A DNA stretch of 64,000 nucleotides, from positions 62,001 through 126,000 of the forward strand of contig NZ_JAHSPF010000002.1 in assembly GCF_019132875.1 (NCBI RefSeq), written 5' to 3'. Below the pieces are notes generated by a model. It saw only the letters and a program-made list of their open reading frames with translations, was not told the origin of the DNA and did not search any database. Within the stretch, counting starts at the first letter, position 1. Each line of letters begins with the position of its first letter. This DNA comes from Erwinia phyllosphaerae. Its GTDB lineage: Bacteria; Pseudomonadota; Gammaproteobacteria; Enterobacterales; Enterobacteriaceae. Both the position numbers and the translations under genes were made by a program. Positions 12,583 through 24,173 of this stretch are shown here, piece after piece.

Positions 12583-13040
12583 TTCAAACCAAAAGAGGTA
12601 ACACCAGTGGTTACCGCTTTTTTTCAGGCGCGCGCTTTTTTATTCAACCGGAAAGACAACGGATAAAGAGTGTCCGTTTTTTTTCAACCGTTACGCTTCA
12701 CGTAAATAAAAGTAAAGACGCAGCTATCAGTCCTCTTCGCGTAATGAAACACGCTCATTATTAAAATGTTAACGCTGGTAACGATTAGCCACCCCAGTCC
12801 GCATCGGTGCCTCTCCCTCGCCAATTAAGAAATTCCTTAAAATGCCTCATCGCGGGTAAAGCCCGCCTGACTTTTTTTAGGCAGTATCGGCGCTATATTT
12901 TTGAACAATTTAAAATTTCTAAAAAATTCCCGCCATTATTCATCAGGTTAATTTTAAATTTCTCTCTTAAGCGCCTTATTTTTTAACTTGTTAACGCTTG
13001 TTCCGAAAAAGAAATATTCTCTCGCGGCCCGCGCTGTCGC
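12583..13040. other. cra-mraZ intergenic region with three terminator-like hairpins
   Basis: No gene is visible. Three plus-strand hairpins each end in a T tract: GGTAAC/GTTACC at 12597-12615 with T at 12618-12624, ACGGA/TCCGT at 12659-12677 with T at 12677-12684, and GCGGG/CCCGC at 12852-12866 with T at 12872-12878. The first is a clear cra terminator. The third lies 270 bp downstream and may be a backup or end an unknown transcript. 12890-13020 is AT-rich. Confidence 0.6.
12597..12624 (+). terminator. cra terminator
   Basis: Six-base stem GGTAAC/GTTACC followed by CGC and seven T, 14 bp after the cra stop. Confidence 0.8.
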
Positions 13041-13070
13041 TTGACAATGATTTCCTCCGCTCCGTAAACT
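13041..13070 (+). promoter_or_regulatory. mraZ (Pmra) promoter of the dcw cluster
   Basis: A perfect -35 TTGACA (13041-13046) and -10 TAAACT (13065-13070) with 18 bp between them, just upstream of mraZ. It is positioned like E. coli Pmra, which drives the first part of the dcw cluster. Confidence 0.8.
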
Positions 13071-13078
13071 CCTCCGGG

Positions 13079-13103
13079 TGGGAATTTGTGGTGTAAAGTG
13101 GAA
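13079..13103 (+). promoter_or_regulatory. MraZ autoregulatory operator (three 10-bp-spaced boxes)
   Basis: TGGGA (13079-13083), TGGTG (13089-13093) and TGGAA (13099-13103) recur every 10 bp immediately downstream of the -10. This matches the E. coli MraZ operator, a series of TGGGN direct repeats with 5-bp spacers bound by the MraZ ring. Only the first box is a full TGGGN. Confidence 0.8.
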
Positions 13104-13132
13104 CTTAAGGGCAACCGGAGAGGGAGGCTGGC

Positions 13133-13591
13133 ATGTTCCGTGGAGCAACGTTAGTCAATCTCGACAGCAAAGGGCGGCTCGCCGTGCCCGTACGCTATCG
13201 CGACATGCTGATCGGAGAGTCTCAGGGACAAATGGTTTGCACCATTGACCTTCATCAGCCCTGCCTGCTGCTTTATACCCTGCCCGAATGGGAAATTATT
13301 GAACGTAAGCTGGCCAGCTTATCCAGCATGAACCCCGTTGAGCGCCGTATTCAGCGTTTATTACTGGGCCATGCCAGCGAGTGCCAGATGGATAATGCAG
13401 GTCGTTTGCTGGTGGCGAGTACGCTACGCCAGCATGCGAATCTGACCAAAGAAGTGATGCTGGTTGGGCAGTTTAACAAGTTTGAGCTGTGGGATGAACA
13501 GACCTGGTATCAACAAGTCAGGGAGGATATTGACGCGGAACAGTCGACTCAGGAACCGCTATCTGAGCGCCTGCAGGACTTGTCATTATAA
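13133..13591 (+). CDS. mraZ: MraZ, DNA-binding transcriptional regulator
   Basis: A 152-aa protein with two SpoVT/AbrB-like halves, each with a DXXXR-type signature ([15 protein letters not shown] near residues 8-22, [14 protein letters not shown] near residues 84-97). MraZ represses its own promoter and the dcw operon; its operator is visible 30 bp upstream. The ribosome site is GGAGAGGGAGG. It is first in the cluster, 2 bp before rsmH. Confidence 0.96.
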   Translation: MFRGATLVNLDSKGRLAVPVRYRDMLIGESQGQMVCTIDLHQPCLLLYTLPEWEIIERKLASLSSMNPVERRIQRLLLGHASECQMDNAGRLLVASTLRQHANLTKEVMLVGQFNKFELWDEQTWYQQVREDIDAEQSTQEPLSERLQDLSL

Positions 13592-13593
13592 CT

Positions 13594-14535
13594 ATGCAGG
13601 AAAATTTCAAACATACCACGGTGCTGCTGGACGAGGCGGTTAACGGCCTCAACATCAAACCTGACGGCATCTATATCGATGGCACTTTTGGCAGAGGTGG
13701 GCATTCCCGACTGATTCTTTCCGCGCTGGGAGAACAGGGGCACCTTTTCGCCATTGACCGCGACCCACAGGCTATTGCCGCCGCGGCCGAGATTACCGAT
13801 CCGCGCTTTACCATTATTCACGGTCCTTTTTCCGCGCTGGCTGACTATGCCGAAGCGCGCGGACTGACCGGGCGTGTTGATGGCATTTTGCTGGATCTTG
13901 GCGTCTCTTCACCACAGCTGGACGATGCCGAACGCGGCTTCTCTTTTATGCGCGATGGGCCGCTTGATATGCGCATGGATCCGACCAAAGGTCTGTCGGC
14001 CGCACAGTGGCTGATGCAGGCGGAAGAGAGCGACATCGCTTTTGTGCTGAAAACCTTTGGCGAAGAGCGCTTTGCTAAGCGAATCGCCCGCGCAATCGTT
14101 GAGCGCAACCGCGAACAGCCGATGACGCGTACCAAAGAGCTGGCTGAGGTTATCTATCACGCTACGCCGGTTAAGGACAAATTTAAGCATCCGGCCACGC
14201 GTAGCTTCCAGGCTATTCGTATTTGGGTAAACAGCGAGCTGGAAGAGATAGAGCAGGCGCTTAAAGGCGCACTTTCCGCTCTGGCACCGCAAGGTCGCCT
14301 GTCGGTAATCAGTTTCCATTCACTGGAAGACCGCATTGTTAAACGCTTTATGCGTGAGCAAAGCCGTGGCCCGCAGGTTCCGGCGGGGATTCCGATGACG
14401 GAAGCCCAGTTAAGCAAGCTGGGCGGGCGGCAGCTAAAAGCGCTGGGCAAAATGATGCCGGGCGACGCAGAAGTGGCCGAAAATCCACGCGCGCGCAGCT
14501 CCGTATTACGTATTGCTGAGAGGACCGCCTCATGA
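13594..14535 (+). CDS. rsmH: 16S rRNA (cytosine-1402-N4)-methyltransferase
   Basis: A 313-aa class I SAM-dependent methyltransferase (formerly MraW). The SAM motif [14 protein letters not shown] lies near residues 29-42 and the catalytic-site stretch [20 protein letters not shown] near residues 98-117. It methylates C1402 N4 in the ribosomal P site. Its stop overlaps the ftsL start by 4 bp (ATGA). Confidence 0.97.
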   Translation: MQENFKHTTVLLDEAVNGLNIKPDGIYIDGTFGRGGHSRLILSALGEQGHLFAIDRDPQAIAAAAEITDPRFTIIHGPFSALADYAEARGLTGRVDGILLDLGVSSPQLDDAERGFSFMRDGPLDMRMDPTKGLSAAQWLMQAEESDIAFVLKTFGEERFAKRIARAIVERNREQPMTRTKELAEVIYHATPVKDKFKHPATRSFQAIRIWVNSELEEIEQALKGALSALAPQGRLSVISFHSLEDRIVKRFMREQSRGPQVPAGIPMTEAQLSKLGGRQLKALGKMMPGDAEVAENPRARSSVLRIAERTAS

Positions 14536-14852
14536 TTGGCAACGAGCGACACAGTTTACCCGGCGTTATTGCAGGCGATCTCTTACGTCACGGCAAGCTT
14601 CCGGTGATCCTGGCCGTCGCCGTGCTGGTTTCTGCGGTACTGGTGGTGACCACGGCGCATAAAACCCGCCTGCTTACCGCCCAGCGCGAGCAGCTGGTGC
14701 TGGAACGCGATGCGCTGGATATCGAGTGGCGTAACCTGATTCTGGAAGAGAACGCATTAGGCGATCACAGTCGCGTTGAAAGAACGGCAACGGAAAAATT
14801 GCAGATGCAGCATGTCGATCCGGCGCAGGAAAATATTGTGGTACAGCCATAA
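14532..14852 (+). CDS. ftsL: Cell division protein FtsL
   Basis: A 106-aa bitopic membrane protein: a short cytoplasmic N-terminus, one transmembrane helix (residues about 22-39) and a periplasmic coiled coil ([20 protein letters not shown]). It forms the FtsQLB complex that activates septal synthesis by FtsWI. It is about 15 residues shorter than E. coli FtsL (121 aa) at the N-terminus, because the ATG overlapping rsmH is used. Confidence 0.95.
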   Translation: MIGNERHSLPGVIAGDLLRHGKLPVILAVAVLVSAVLVVTTAHKTRLLTAQREQLVLERDALDIEWRNLILEENALGDHSRVERTATEKLQMQHVDPAQENIVVQP

Positions 14853-14860
14853 GGGCATAA

Positions 14861-16624
14861 ATGAAAGCCGCAGTGAAGACTAAGTCAAAACGTCAGGAAG
14901 ATCAGGCCAGCTTTGTCAGCTGGCGTTTTGCGTTGCTGTGCGGCTGCATTTTACTGGCGCTCGGTGGACTGCTGGGACGCATGGCCTATTTGCAGGTTAT
15001 CAACCCGGGGAAACTGGTGCGCGAAGGCGATATGCGCTCGCTGCGCGTGCAGGCCGTGCCTACCTCTCGCGGTATGATTACCGATCGCGCTGGCCGACCG
15101 CTGGCCGTCAGCGTACCGGTCAATGCGATTTGGGCCGATCCGAAAGAGCTGAACGAGAAGGGCGGCATCACGCTGGATGGCCGCTGGCAGGCGCTGTCTG
15201 ATGCGCTCTCTATTCCGCTGGATCAGCTGGCAGCACGCGTCAACGCCAATCCAAAAGGCCGTTTTGTCTATCTGGCCCGTCAGGTAAATCCCGCCATTGG
15301 CGACTACGTTAAAAAGCTCAAGCTACCCGGTATTTTTCTGCGTGAGGAATCACGCCGCTACTATCCGGCTGGTCAGGTAACATCGCATTTAATCGGCTTT
15401 ACCAATATTGATGGCCAGGGCATTGAAGGCGTTGAAAAAAGCTTTGATAAATGGCTGACCGGCCAGCCGGGCGAGCGCACCGTACGTAAAGACCGCCACG
15501 GCCGCGTTATTGAAGATGTCTCTTCTGTAGACAGCCGCGCTGCTCACAACCTCGCGCTGAGCATCGACGAGCGTTTGCAGGCTCTGGTTTACCGTGAATT
15601 AAACAATGCCGTTGCCTTTAACAAGGCAGAGTCCGGCACGGCCGTGCTGGTTGACGTTAATACCGGCGAAGTGCTGGCGATGGCAAACAGCCCCGCCTAC
15701 AACCCCAACAATCTTTCCGGCACCACCAAAGACGTAATGCGCAACCGCGCGATCACCGACATCTTTGAGCCAGGCTCTACCGTGAAGCCAATGGTGGTGA
15801 TGACCGCGCTACAGCACGGCGTGGTGCGGGAAAACAGCGTGCTGAATACCGTGCCCTATCGTATCAACGGGCATGAAATCAAAGATGTGGCACGCTACAA
15901 CGAACTGACCCTGACCGGGGTCTTGCAAAAATCGAGTAACGTCGGCGTTTCCAGGCTGGCGTTAGCGATGCCGTCCTCAGCGTTAGTAGAAACTTACTCG
16001 CACTTTGGACTGGGTAAAGCGACCAATCTGGGACTGGTCGGAGAAAGCAGTGGCTTATATCCCCAAAAACAACGGTGGTCTGACATAGAGAGGGCCACCT
16101 TCTCTTTTGGCTACGGGCTAATGGTAACCCCGTTACAGTTAGCGCGAGTCTACGCCACGATTGGCAGCTACGGCGTCTATCGTCCGCTGTCGATCACCAA
16201 AGTTGATCCGCCCGTGAGCGGTCAGCGCGTCTTCCCGGAGAATCTGGTACGCACCGTCATGCATATGATGGAAAGCGTCGCGCTGCCCGGCGGCGGCGGC
16301 GTGAAGGCCGCGATCAAAGGCTACCGTATCGCGATTAAAACCGGTACCGCGAAAAAAGTCGGACCGGACGGGCGTTACGTTAATAAATATATTGCTTATA
16401 CCGCTGGCGTGGCGCCGGCGAGCCGTCCTCGTTTTGCGCTGGTCGTGGTGATTAACGATCCGCAAGCCGGTAAATATTATGGCGGTGCGGTTTCCGCTCC
16501 GGTTTTCGGCGCCATTATGGGCGGTGTGCTTCGCACCATGAATATTGAACCTGATGCGCTACCGGTCATTGAGAAAAACGAGATGGTAGACAACAGAAGT
16601 GAGGGATCAAGTGACAGATCGTAA
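14861..16624 (+). CDS. ftsI: Peptidoglycan transpeptidase FtsI (PBP3)
   Basis: A 587-aa class B penicillin-binding protein, the septum-specific transpeptidase. It has one N-terminal transmembrane segment (residues about 20-40), a pedestal domain, and a transpeptidase domain with all three motifs: SxxK in EPGSTVKPM near residue 306, SxN in KSSNVGVS, and KTGT in IKTGTAKK. Length agrees with E. coli (588 aa). The 3' end overlaps murE by 14 bp. Confidence 0.97.
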   Translation: MKAAVKTKSKRQEDQASFVSWRFALLCGCILLALGGLLGRMAYLQVINPGKLVREGDMRSLRVQAVPTSRGMITDRAGRPLAVSVPVNAIWADPKELNEKGGITLDGRWQALSDALSIPLDQLAARVNANPKGRFVYLARQVNPAIGDYVKKLKLPGIFLREESRRYYPAGQVTSHLIGFTNIDGQGIEGVEKSFDKWLTGQPGERTVRKDRHGRVIEDVSSVDSRAAHNLALSIDERLQALVYRELNNAVAFNKAESGTAVLVDVNTGEVLAMANSPAYNPNNLSGTTKDVMRNRAITDIFEPGSTVKPMVVMTALQHGVVRENSVLNTVPYRINGHEIKDVARYNELTLTGVLQKSSNVGVSRLALAMPSSALVETYSHFGLGKATNLGLVGESSGLYPQKQRWSDIERATFSFGYGLMVTPLQLARVYATIGSYGVYRPLSITKVDPPVSGQRVFPENLVRTVMHMMESVALPGGGGVKAAIKGYRIAIKTGTAKKVGPDGRYVNKYIAYTAGVAPASRPRFALVVVINDPQAGKYYGGAVSAPVFGAIMGGVLRTMNIEPDALPVIEKNEMVDNRSEGSSDRS

Positions 16625-18098
16625 TCTGCGCGATTTACTGGCGCCTTGGGTGCCCGCCGCGCCTTCGCTGCCGCTGCGCGAAATGAGCCTGGACAGCCGC
16701 CTTGCGGCTTCCGGCGATCTCTTTGTGGCCGTAAAAGGTCATCTGGCGGACGGTCGTCGTTTTATTCCACAGGCTATCGCCCAGGGCGTTTCGGCGGTTA
16801 TCGCTGAAGCGGAAGGCGAGGCGGAAGATGGCGATATCGCTATCGTACACAACGTGCCGGTTATTTACCTGGCGCAGCTGAGCCAGCGCCTTTCCGCGCT
16901 GGCCGGACGTTTTTACCAGCAGCCGGGCGAACATCTCCGGCTGATTGGCGTTACCGGCACCAATGGCAAAACGACCACCACGCAGTTGCTTGCACAGTGG
17001 GGTCAGCTCCTGGGTGAAACCGGCGCGGTCATGGGCACCGTGGGCAACGGCCTGTACGGCAAGCTTGCCCCTGCCGAGAATACTACCGGCTCGGCCGTCG
17101 ATATTCAGCGCACGCTCAGCTCGCTGGTGGAGGAGGGCGCAACGCTGGCCGCGATGGAAGTTTCTTCGCACGGGCTGGTGCAGCATCGCGTGGCCGCACT
17201 GCCTTTCGCGGCCGCTGCCTTTACCAATCTGAGCCGTGACCATCTGGACTATCACGGCGATATGACTCGCTATGAGTCCGCCAAATGGCTGCTCTTTTCT
17301 GAACATATGGTCGGCCAGGCCATTATCAATGCGGATGACGAAACGGGCCGCCGCTGGCTGGCTAAGCTGCCGGATGCGGTCGCCGTTACCATGGAAAACA
17401 ATCTGCAGCCGGGCTGCCGTGGACGCTGGCTAAAAGCCACCGAGGTGCACTATCACGACAACGGCGCCAGCATCCGCTTCGATTCGAGCTGGGGCGGCGG
17501 CGAGCTGGAAAGCCGTCTGATGGGCGCATTCAACGTCAGCAACCTGCTGATCGCGCTGGCAACGCTGCTGGCGCTGGGTTATCCGCTGCATGATTTGGTG
17601 GCAACCGGTAGTCAGCTACAGCCGGTCACGGGAAGGATGGAAGTTTTTGCCGCCCCGGCCAAACCAACCGTCGTGGTTGACTATGCGCATACGCCTGACG
17701 CGCTGGAAAAAGCGCTGGAGGCTGCGCGCCTGCACTGCAAGGGCAAATTATGGTGCGTCTTTGGCTGCGGCGGCGATCGCGATAAGGGCAAACGTCCCCT
17801 GATGGGTGCGATAGCCGAACAGTTTGCCGATGTGGTAGTGATTACGGACGATAATCCGCGCAGCGAAGATCCTGCGGCGATAGTGGCGGATGTGCTGACG
17901 GGCTTGCTTGATCCCGGCCGCGCCCACGTGATTGCTGGCCGTGCGCAAGCGGTCACTAACGTCGTTATGCAGGCCAAAGAAGAAGATATTGTACTGGTGG
18001 CCGGTAAAGGCCATGAAGATTATCAAATTGTCGGCAATCGTCGGCTGGACTATTCCGACCGTGATACCGTCGCGCGTCTGCTGGGAGTGATGGCATGA
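16611..18098 (+). CDS. murE: UDP-MurNAc-tripeptide synthetase MurE
   Basis: 495 aa from GTG at 16611 ([14 protein letters not shown]), equal to E. coli MurE; the frame is open from 16599 but the GTG has family support. It adds meso-diaminopimelate to UDP-MurNAc-L-Ala-D-Glu in the cytoplasm. The ATP loop [13 protein letters not shown] lies near residue 110, and the DNPR motif ([10 protein letters not shown] near residue 413) marks a diaminopimelate-adding enzyme. The stop overlaps murF by 4 bp. Confidence 0.97.
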   Translation: MTDRNLRDLLAPWVPAAPSLPLREMSLDSRLAASGDLFVAVKGHLADGRRFIPQAIAQGVSAVIAEAEGEAEDGDIAIVHNVPVIYLAQLSQRLSALAGRFYQQPGEHLRLIGVTGTNGKTTTTQLLAQWGQLLGETGAVMGTVGNGLYGKLAPAENTTGSAVDIQRTLSSLVEEGATLAAMEVSSHGLVQHRVAALPFAAAAFTNLSRDHLDYHGDMTRYESAKWLLFSEHMVGQAIINADDETGRRWLAKLPDAVAVTMENNLQPGCRGRWLKATEVHYHDNGASIRFDSSWGGGELESRLMGAFNVSNLLIALATLLALGYPLHDLVATGSQLQPVTGRMEVFAAPAKPTVVVDYAHTPDALEKALEAARLHCKGKLWCVFGCGGDRDKGKRPLMGAIAEQFADVVVITDDNPRSEDPAAIVADVLTGLLDPGRAHVIAGRAQAVTNVVMQAKEEDIVLVAGKGHEDYQIVGNRRLDYSDRDTVARLLGVMA

Positions 18099-19456
18099 TC
18101 GCACTTTCTCTACAAAAACTGGCTGAGCTAACCGGCGGCGAACTGTTCGGCAGCGACCTTACCTTCAGCGAAGTCACCACGGATACGCGCAAAGTCAGCG
18201 CGGGTGCGCTGTTTATCGCGCTGAAAGGCGAGCGCTTCGATGCCCACGACATGGTCGGCGACGCCATAACGGCCGGTTCGGCAGCTCTGTTAGTCAGTAA
18301 GCACTTACCTGTTGCCGTCCCGCAGGTAGTGGTTGCCGATACCCGCATCGCGCTGGGCCAGCTTGCGGCCTGGGTGCGTCAACAGTCAACCGCGCGCGTG
18401 GTTGCCCTGACCGGCTCTTCCGGCAAAACTTCAGTGAAAGAGATGACCGCCGCCATTTTGCGCGAGTGCGGTGAAACCCTCTATACGGCCGGCAATCTTA
18501 ATAATGATATCGGCGTGCCGCTGACGCTGCTGCGCCTGAACGCCAAACATCAATATGCGGTAATTGAACTGGGTGCTAATCATCAGGGCGAAATCGCCTG
18601 GACCACGCATCTTACCCGTCCCGAAACGGCACTGGTGAATAACCTGGCGGCCGCACATCTTGAAGGCTTCGGTTCGCTGGCTGGCGTAGCCAAAGCCAAA
18701 GGCGAAATCTTTCAGGGACTGCCGGATAACGGCACGGCGATCTTTAATGCCGACAGTAACGACATCGCAAACTGGCAGCCGATGCTGACCGGTAAAACGG
18801 TCTGGCGCTTTTCGCCGCAGCCGCAGGCAGAGAACGATTTTTCCGCCAGCGACGTGCAGGTGACCAGTAAAGGCACGCAGTTTGTTATGAAAACGCCAGC
18901 GGGCAGTATCGCGGTGCAATTACCGCTGCCGGGCCGGCACAACATTGCTAATGCGCTGGCCGCTGCCGCGCTGGCAATTTCCGTTGGGGCTTCTCTGGAA
19001 GCCGTTCGGCAAGGCCTGAGCAAGCTTGAGGCGGTGCCGGGTAGACTTTTCCCGGTATTACTTGCCGAAAACAAGCTGCTGCTGGACGACAGCTACAACG
19101 CCAACGTGGGTTCAATGACTGCGGCCGTGCAGGTTCTGGCAGAGATGCCGGGCTATCGGGTGATGGTCGTTGGCGATATGGCCGAGCTGGGTGATGAAAG
19201 CGAGCATTGCCACCGTGAAGTGGGCGAAGCGGCCCGCCAGGCCGGGATTGATAAAGTGCTCAGCGCAGGCACGCTAAGCCGCCTTATCAGCGAGGCCAGC
19301 GGAGCCGGTGAGCATTTCACCGAAAAAACTGCCGTCACGGCGCGCTTGCGGACGCTGCTGGCGGAACAGCCTGTCATCACCATTTTAGTTAAAGGTTCAC
19401 GTAGTGCCGCCATGGAGCAGGTAGTACAGAGCTTACAGGAGAAAGGAACATGCTAG
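18095..19456 (+). CDS. murF: UDP-MurNAc-pentapeptide synthetase MurF
   Basis: A 453-aa Mur ligase that attaches D-Ala-D-Ala to the UDP-MurNAc-tripeptide. The ATP loop is [14 protein letters not shown] near residues 105-118; [13 protein letters not shown] and [14 protein letters not shown] are the conserved central and C-terminal stretches. It overlaps murE by 4 bp and mraY by 7 bp. Confidence 0.97.
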   Translation: MIALSLQKLAELTGGELFGSDLTFSEVTTDTRKVSAGALFIALKGERFDAHDMVGDAITAGSAALLVSKHLPVAVPQVVVADTRIALGQLAAWVRQQSTARVVALTGSSGKTSVKEMTAAILRECGETLYTAGNLNNDIGVPLTLLRLNAKHQYAVIELGANHQGEIAWTTHLTRPETALVNNLAAAHLEGFGSLAGVAKAKGEIFQGLPDNGTAIFNADSNDIANWQPMLTGKTVWRFSPQPQAENDFSASDVQVTSKGTQFVMKTPAGSIAVQLPLPGRHNIANALAAAALAISVGASLEAVRQGLSKLEAVPGRLFPVLLAENKLLLDDSYNANVGSMTAAVQVLAEMPGYRVMVVGDMAELGDESEHCHREVGEAARQAGIDKVLSAGTLSRLISEASGAGEHFTEKTAVTARLRTLLAEQPVITILVKGSRSAAMEQVVQSLQEKGTC

Positions 19457-20532
19457 TCTGGCTGGCCGAACATCTGGTCACTTTTTATTCTGGCTTTAAC
19501 GTCTTTTCCTATCTGACGTTTCGCGCCATTGTCAGCCTGCTGACCGCGCTGTTTATTTCGCTGTGGATGGGCCCGCGCATGATTGCCCGCCTGCAGGAGA
19601 TGTCATTTGGCCAGGTCGTGCGCAACGACGGCCCGGAATCGCATTTCAGCAAGCGCGGCACGCCCACGATGGGCGGCGTAATGATTTTATTCTCTATCAC
19701 CGTTTCCGTGCTGATGTGGGCTTATCCTTCCAACCCTTACGTCTGGTGCGTGCTGGTGGTGTTGATCGGTTTCGGCATTATCGGTTTTATCGATGACTAC
19801 CGTAAGGTGGTACGTAAAGATACCAAGGGGCTGATTGCACGCTGGAAATACTTCTGGATGTCGGTGATCTCCCTGGGCGTGGCGTTTACGCTGTATGCGA
19901 CGGGTAAGGGAACGCCAGCCACCCAGCTGGTGGTGCCGTTCTTCAAAGACGTAATGCCGCAGCTTGGTCTGTTTTACGTCGTGCTTGCCTACTTCGTTAT
20001 CGTTGGTACAGGCAATGCGGTTAACCTGACCGACGGGCTGGATGGCCTGGCGATTATGCCTACCGTGTTTGTTGCCGCTGGTTTTGCTTTGGTTGCCTGG
20101 GCAACCGGTAACATGAACTTCGCCAACTACTTGCATATTCCTTATCTGCGCCATGCGGGCGAACTGGTGATTGTCTGTACGGCAATTGTCGGCGCCGGGC
20201 TGGGCTTTTTATGGTTTAACACCTATCCGGCCCAGGTCTTTATGGGCGATGTCGGCTCACTGGCGCTGGGCGGCGCGCTGGGCACTATCGCCGTGCTGCT
20301 GCGTCAGGAGTTTCTGCTGGTGATCATGGGCGGCGTCTTCGTGGTAGAGACGCTGTCGGTGATCCTGCAGGTTGGCTCGTTCAAACTGCGCGGACAGCGT
20401 ATTTTCCGTATGGCGCCTATCCATCACCATTACGAACTGAAAGGCTGGCCGGAACCGCGCGTTATCGTGCGTTTCTGGATTATTTCACTGATGCTGGTGC
20501 TGATTGGCCTGGCGACGTTGAAGGTACGGTGA
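19450..20532 (+). CDS. mraY: Phospho-MurNAc-pentapeptide translocase MraY
   Basis: A 360-aa inner-membrane enzyme with about ten transmembrane helices, the same length as E. coli. It transfers phospho-MurNAc-pentapeptide to undecaprenyl phosphate to give lipid I. The family motifs are [11 protein letters not shown] near residue 66, FIDDYRKV near residue 113 and [13 protein letters not shown] near residue 190, plus the HHH motif in APIHHHYEL near the C-terminus. Confidence 0.97.
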   Translation: MLVWLAEHLVTFYSGFNVFSYLTFRAIVSLLTALFISLWMGPRMIARLQEMSFGQVVRNDGPESHFSKRGTPTMGGVMILFSITVSVLMWAYPSNPYVWCVLVVLIGFGIIGFIDDYRKVVRKDTKGLIARWKYFWMSVISLGVAFTLYATGKGTPATQLVVPFFKDVMPQLGLFYVVLAYFVIVGTGNAVNLTDGLDGLAIMPTVFVAAGFALVAWATGNMNFANYLHIPYLRHAGELVIVCTAIVGAGLGFLWFNTYPAQVFMGDVGSLALGGALGTIAVLLRQEFLLVIMGGVFVVETLSVILQVGSFKLRGQRIFRMAPIHHHYELKGWPEPRVIVRFWIISLMLVLIGLATLKVR

Positions 20533-20534
20533 TG

Positions 20535-21851
20535 ATGGCTGATTACCAGGGTAAAAAAGTCGTCATTATTGGTCTGGGCGTAACGGGCCAGTCATGCGTT
20601 GACTTCTTTTTAGCGCGTGGCGTTACGCCGCGCGTCATGGATACCCGAATCGTGCCGCCAGGGCTGGAAAAGCTGCCGAAAAGCGTTGAGCGCTGGCTGG
20701 GTTCACTGAACGATAGCTGGCTGCAAAATGCCGATCTGATTGTGGCCAGTCCCGGTCTTGCGCTGAGTTCCCCGTCCTTGATTGCGGCGGCGGAAGCGGG
20801 CGTAGAAATTGTGGGCGACATCGAGCTTTTCTGCCGTGAAGCCCAGGCACCGATTGTAGCTATTACCGGTTCTAACGGTAAAAGTACCGTGACCACATTA
20901 GTTGGTGAAATGGCGAAGGCCGCAGGCTGGCAGGTTGGCGTTGGCGGTAATATTGGCCTGCCCGCGCTGACCCTGCTTGAGAAACCCGCGCAGCTTTACG
21001 TGCTGGAACTGTCAAGCTTCCAGCTGGAAACCACCCACAGCCTGAAGGCGGCGGCGGCGACCATCCTGAACGTGACGGAAGATCATATGGATCGCTATCC
21101 GCTTGGCATGCAGCAGTATCGAGCGGCCAAGCTGCGCGTTTACGAGCAGGCGAGCGTTTGCGTAGTTAATGCAGATGACGCGATGACCATGCCGGTACGC
21201 GGTGCGGACAAACGCTGCGTCAGCTTTGGCGTGGACGTGGGCGATTATCATCTCAATCGCCAGCAGGGAAATATCTGGCTGCGCGTAAAAGGCGAAAAAG
21301 TGCTGAATACAGATGAAATGACGCTCACAGGTCAGCACAACTATACCAACGCCCTGGCGGCGCTGGCGCTGGCCGATGCGGTCGGACTGCCGCGCTCTTC
21401 CAGCCTGAAAGCGTTAACCACGTTTAACGGGCTGGCGCACCGTTTTCAGCTGGCGTATGACCATAACGGCGTGCGCTGGATAAATGATTCAAAAGCGACC
21501 AACGTTGGCAGCACCGAAGCGGCGTTAAACGGCCTGCAGGTTAAGGGCACGCTCTGGCTCCTGCTGGGCGGCGACGGCAAATCAGCCGATTTCAGCCCGC
21601 TGGCTCCTTATCTACAAAAAGATAACGTGCGGATTTACTGTTTTGGACGTGATGCCGCAGAGCTTGCCGCACTGCGCCCGGAAACGGCGGTACAAACCAC
21701 CACGATGCAGGAAGCTATGCAGCAGATAGCTGCAAAAGTGCAGCCGGGCGATATGGTTCTGCTGTCGCCAGCCTGCGCCAGTCTTGACCAGTTTAAAAAC
21801 TTCGAGCAGCGCGGCGATATCTTCACCCAACTGGCAAAGGAGCTTGGCTGA
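20535..21851 (+). CDS. murD: UDP-MurNAc-L-alanine:D-glutamate ligase MurD
   Basis: 438 aa from ATG at 20535 ([15 protein letters not shown]), the E. coli length. GTG at 20529 and ATG at 20532 also lie in frame; the third start has family support. It adds D-glutamate to UDP-MurNAc-L-Ala. The ATP loop is [14 protein letters not shown] near residue 110. The stop shares one base with the ftsW start (TGATG). Confidence 0.96.
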   Translation: MADYQGKKVVIIGLGVTGQSCVDFFLARGVTPRVMDTRIVPPGLEKLPKSVERWLGSLNDSWLQNADLIVASPGLALSSPSLIAAAEAGVEIVGDIELFCREAQAPIVAITGSNGKSTVTTLVGEMAKAAGWQVGVGGNIGLPALTLLEKPAQLYVLELSSFQLETTHSLKAAAATILNVTEDHMDRYPLGMQQYRAAKLRVYEQASVCVVNADDAMTMPVRGADKRCVSFGVDVGDYHLNRQQGNIWLRVKGEKVLNTDEMTLTGQHNYTNALAALALADAVGLPRSSSLKALTTFNGLAHRFQLAYDHNGVRWINDSKATNVGSTEAALNGLQVKGTLWLLLGGDGKSADFSPLAPYLQKDNVRIYCFGRDAAELAALRPETAVQTTTMQEAMQQIAAKVQPGDMVLLSPACASLDQFKNFEQRGDIFTQLAKELG

Positions 21852-23065
21852 TGCGTGTACCTGGTTTAGGCATTGCCAACTGGTTATCAGAGCGCCTGAA
21901 GGAGTGGGTGATGGGCTCGCGCGAAAGCGACGCCAGCACCATGGTGCTTTATGACCGCACGCTGCTCTGGCTAACGATAGGGCTGGCGATTATCGGCTTT
22001 GTGATGGTGACTTCGGCTTCGATGCCGGTTGGCCAGCGCCTGTCGGACGATCCTTTCTATTTTGCCAAGCGCGATGCGTTTTATATCGTGCTGGCGTTTG
22101 GTATTGGGCTGGTGACGCTGCGCGTGCCGATGGCTTTCTGGCAGCGTTATAGCAACGTCATGCTGCTGATAACGGTAGTGATGCTGCTGATCGTTCTGGT
22201 CGTCGGCAGCTCGGTTAACGGGGCATCGCGCTGGATTGCGCTTGGCCCGCTGCGTATTCAGCCTGCGGAGCTTTCCAAGCTCTCGCTGTTTTGCTATCTC
22301 GCCAGCTATCTGGTGCGCAAAGTTGATGAGGTGCGTAACAACTTCTGGGGCTTCTGTAAGCCAATGGGCGTGATGGTAGTGCTGGCAGTATTGCTGCTGG
22401 CCCAGCCTGACCTGGGAACCGTGGTGGTGCTGTTCGTCACCACGCTGGCGATGCTGTTTCTGGCTGGCGCGAAACTCTGGCAGTTTCTGGCGATTATCGG
22501 CTCCGGTATCTTTGCCGTTTGCCTGCTGATCATTGCCGAACCTTACCGTATGCGCCGCGTAACTTCCTTCTGGAACCCGTGGGAAGATCCTTTCGGCAGC
22601 GGCTACCAGCTGACGCAGTCGCTGATGGCGTTTGGCCGCGGCGAATTCTGGGGGCAGGGCCTGGGGAACTCGGTGCAAAAACTGGAGTATTTACCCGAGG
22701 CGCACACGGACTTTATCTTCTCGATAATCGGTGAAGAGCTGGGTTATATCGGTGTGGTTTTAGCGCTGTTAATGGTATTCTTCGTCGCTTTTCGCGCGAT
22801 GTCCATCGGGCGCCGCGCGCTGGAGCTTGACCAGCGTTTCGCTGGCTTTCTCGGCTGTTCAATTGGCGTCTGGTTTAGCTTCCAGGCGTTGGTTAACGTT
22901 GGCGCAGCAGCAGGTATGCTGCCGACCAAAGGGCTGACGCTGCCGCTAATCAGTTACGGCGGCTCCAGCCTGATTATTATGTCCACCGCCATCGTATTTT
23001 TATTACGTATAGATTATGAAACGCGTCTGGCAAAAGCCCAGGCGTTTACGCGAGGTAGTCGATGA
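21851..23065 (+). CDS. ftsW: Septal peptidoglycan polymerase FtsW
   Basis: A 404-aa SEDS-family membrane protein with about ten transmembrane helices. It is the glycosyltransferase that polymerises septal glycan together with FtsI. Recognisable segments are [52 protein letters not shown] and [12 protein letters not shown]. It is about 10 residues shorter than E. coli FtsW at the N-terminus. It overlaps murG by 4 bp. Confidence 0.97.
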   Translation: MRVPGLGIANWLSERLKEWVMGSRESDASTMVLYDRTLLWLTIGLAIIGFVMVTSASMPVGQRLSDDPFYFAKRDAFYIVLAFGIGLVTLRVPMAFWQRYSNVMLLITVVMLLIVLVVGSSVNGASRWIALGPLRIQPAELSKLSLFCYLASYLVRKVDEVRNNFWGFCKPMGVMVVLAVLLLAQPDLGTVVVLFVTTLAMLFLAGAKLWQFLAIIGSGIFAVCLLIIAEPYRMRRVTSFWNPWEDPFGSGYQLTQSLMAFGRGEFWGQGLGNSVQKLEYLPEAHTDFIFSIIGEELGYIGVVLALLMVFFVAFRAMSIGRRALELDQRFAGFLGCSIGVWFSFQALVNVGAAAGMLPTKGLTLPLISYGGSSLIIMSTAIVFLLRIDYETRLAKAQAFTRGSR

Positions 23066-24120
23066 AAGGGAAGCGGCTGATGGTGATGGCAGGCGGCACC
23101 GGCGGACATGTGTTCCCGGGACTGGCGGTCGCACACCATCTGATGGCGCAGGGCTGGCAGGTGCGCTGGCTCGGCACGGCTGACCGTATGGAAGCCGATC
23201 TGGTGCCAAAACACGGTATCGACATCGATTTTATTCGCATTAGCGGCCTGCGCGGTAAAGGGCTGAAAGCGCAGCTCGCCGCGCCGCTACGCATTTTCAA
23301 CGCCGTGCGTCAGGCCAGAGCCATTATGAAGGCGTATCGGCCCGACGTGGTGCTGGGCATGGGAGGCTACGTTTCCGGGCCTGGCGGTCTGGCTGCGTGG
23401 AGCTGCGGCATTCCGGTGGTGCTGCATGAACAGAACGGCATTGCCGGCCTGACCAACAAATGGCTGGCGAAAATTGCCAAAAAGGTCATGCAGGCCTTTC
23501 CCGGCGCCTTTCCCACTGCGGATGTCGTGGGTAACCCTGTGCGTACTGACGTGCTGGCTCTGCCACTGCCTGCCGAGCGTATGGCCAACCGGAGCGGCCC
23601 GGTTCGCGTACTGGTCATTGGCGGTAGCCAGGGCGCTCGCGTACTGAACCAGACTCTGCCGCAGGTAGCGGCAACGCTTGGCGACAGCATCACCCTATGG
23701 CACCAGACGGGCAAAGGCGCGCTGGCTGAGGTTAACGAAGCCTATCGGCAGGTTGGCCAGACGCAGCATAAAGTAACCGAATTTATTGACGATATGGCGG
23801 CGGCCTACGCCTGGGCAGACGTGGTTGTCTGCCGCTCTGGCGCGCTGACGGTAAGCGAAGTGGCGGCCGCAGGTTTACCGGCCATTTTTGTGCCGTTTCA
23901 GCATAAAGATCGTCAGCAATACTGGAACGCGCTGCCGCTGGAAAAAGCGGGCGCGGCAAAAATTTACGAGCAGCCGCAGTTCACTGCACAGGCAGTAGCG
24001 CAGACGCTGGCCGCATGGGACAGGCAAACGCTTTTAGCGATGGCGGCGAAAGCCAGGGCCGTGGCAATCCCGGATGCAACCGAACGGGTTGCGGCTGAAG
24101 TCAGCAAAGCGGCGTTATAA
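23062..24120 (+). CDS. murG: Lipid II synthase MurG
   Basis: A 352-aa GT-B glycosyltransferase on the inner face of the membrane. It adds GlcNAc from UDP-GlcNAc to lipid I to make lipid II. The N-terminal glycine-rich loop [16 protein letters not shown] (residues 9-24), the second loop [13 protein letters not shown] and the UDP-binding [10 protein letters not shown] segment are all present. Confidence 0.97.
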   Translation: MKGKRLMVMAGGTGGHVFPGLAVAHHLMAQGWQVRWLGTADRMEADLVPKHGIDIDFIRISGLRGKGLKAQLAAPLRIFNAVRQARAIMKAYRPDVVLGMGGYVSGPGGLAAWSCGIPVVLHEQNGIAGLTNKWLAKIAKKVMQAFPGAFPTADVVGNPVRTDVLALPLPAERMANRSGPVRVLVIGGSQGARVLNQTLPQVAATLGDSITLWHQTGKGALAEVNEAYRQVGQTQHKVTEFIDDMAAAYAWADVVVCRSGALTVSEVAAAGLPAIFVPFQHKDRQQYWNALPLEKAGAAKIYEQPQFTAQAVAQTLAAWDRQTLLAMAAKARAVAIPDATERVAAEVSKAAL

Positions 24121-24173
24121 ATATGAGCATTCGTCTCGACACGGGTGCGGTAAAGCACCGACAGGCAAAAGAA

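Noticed and set aside
24123-24173. N-terminal extension of MurC
   Set aside because: The family starts at MNTQQLAKL (24174); the upstream residues have no support.
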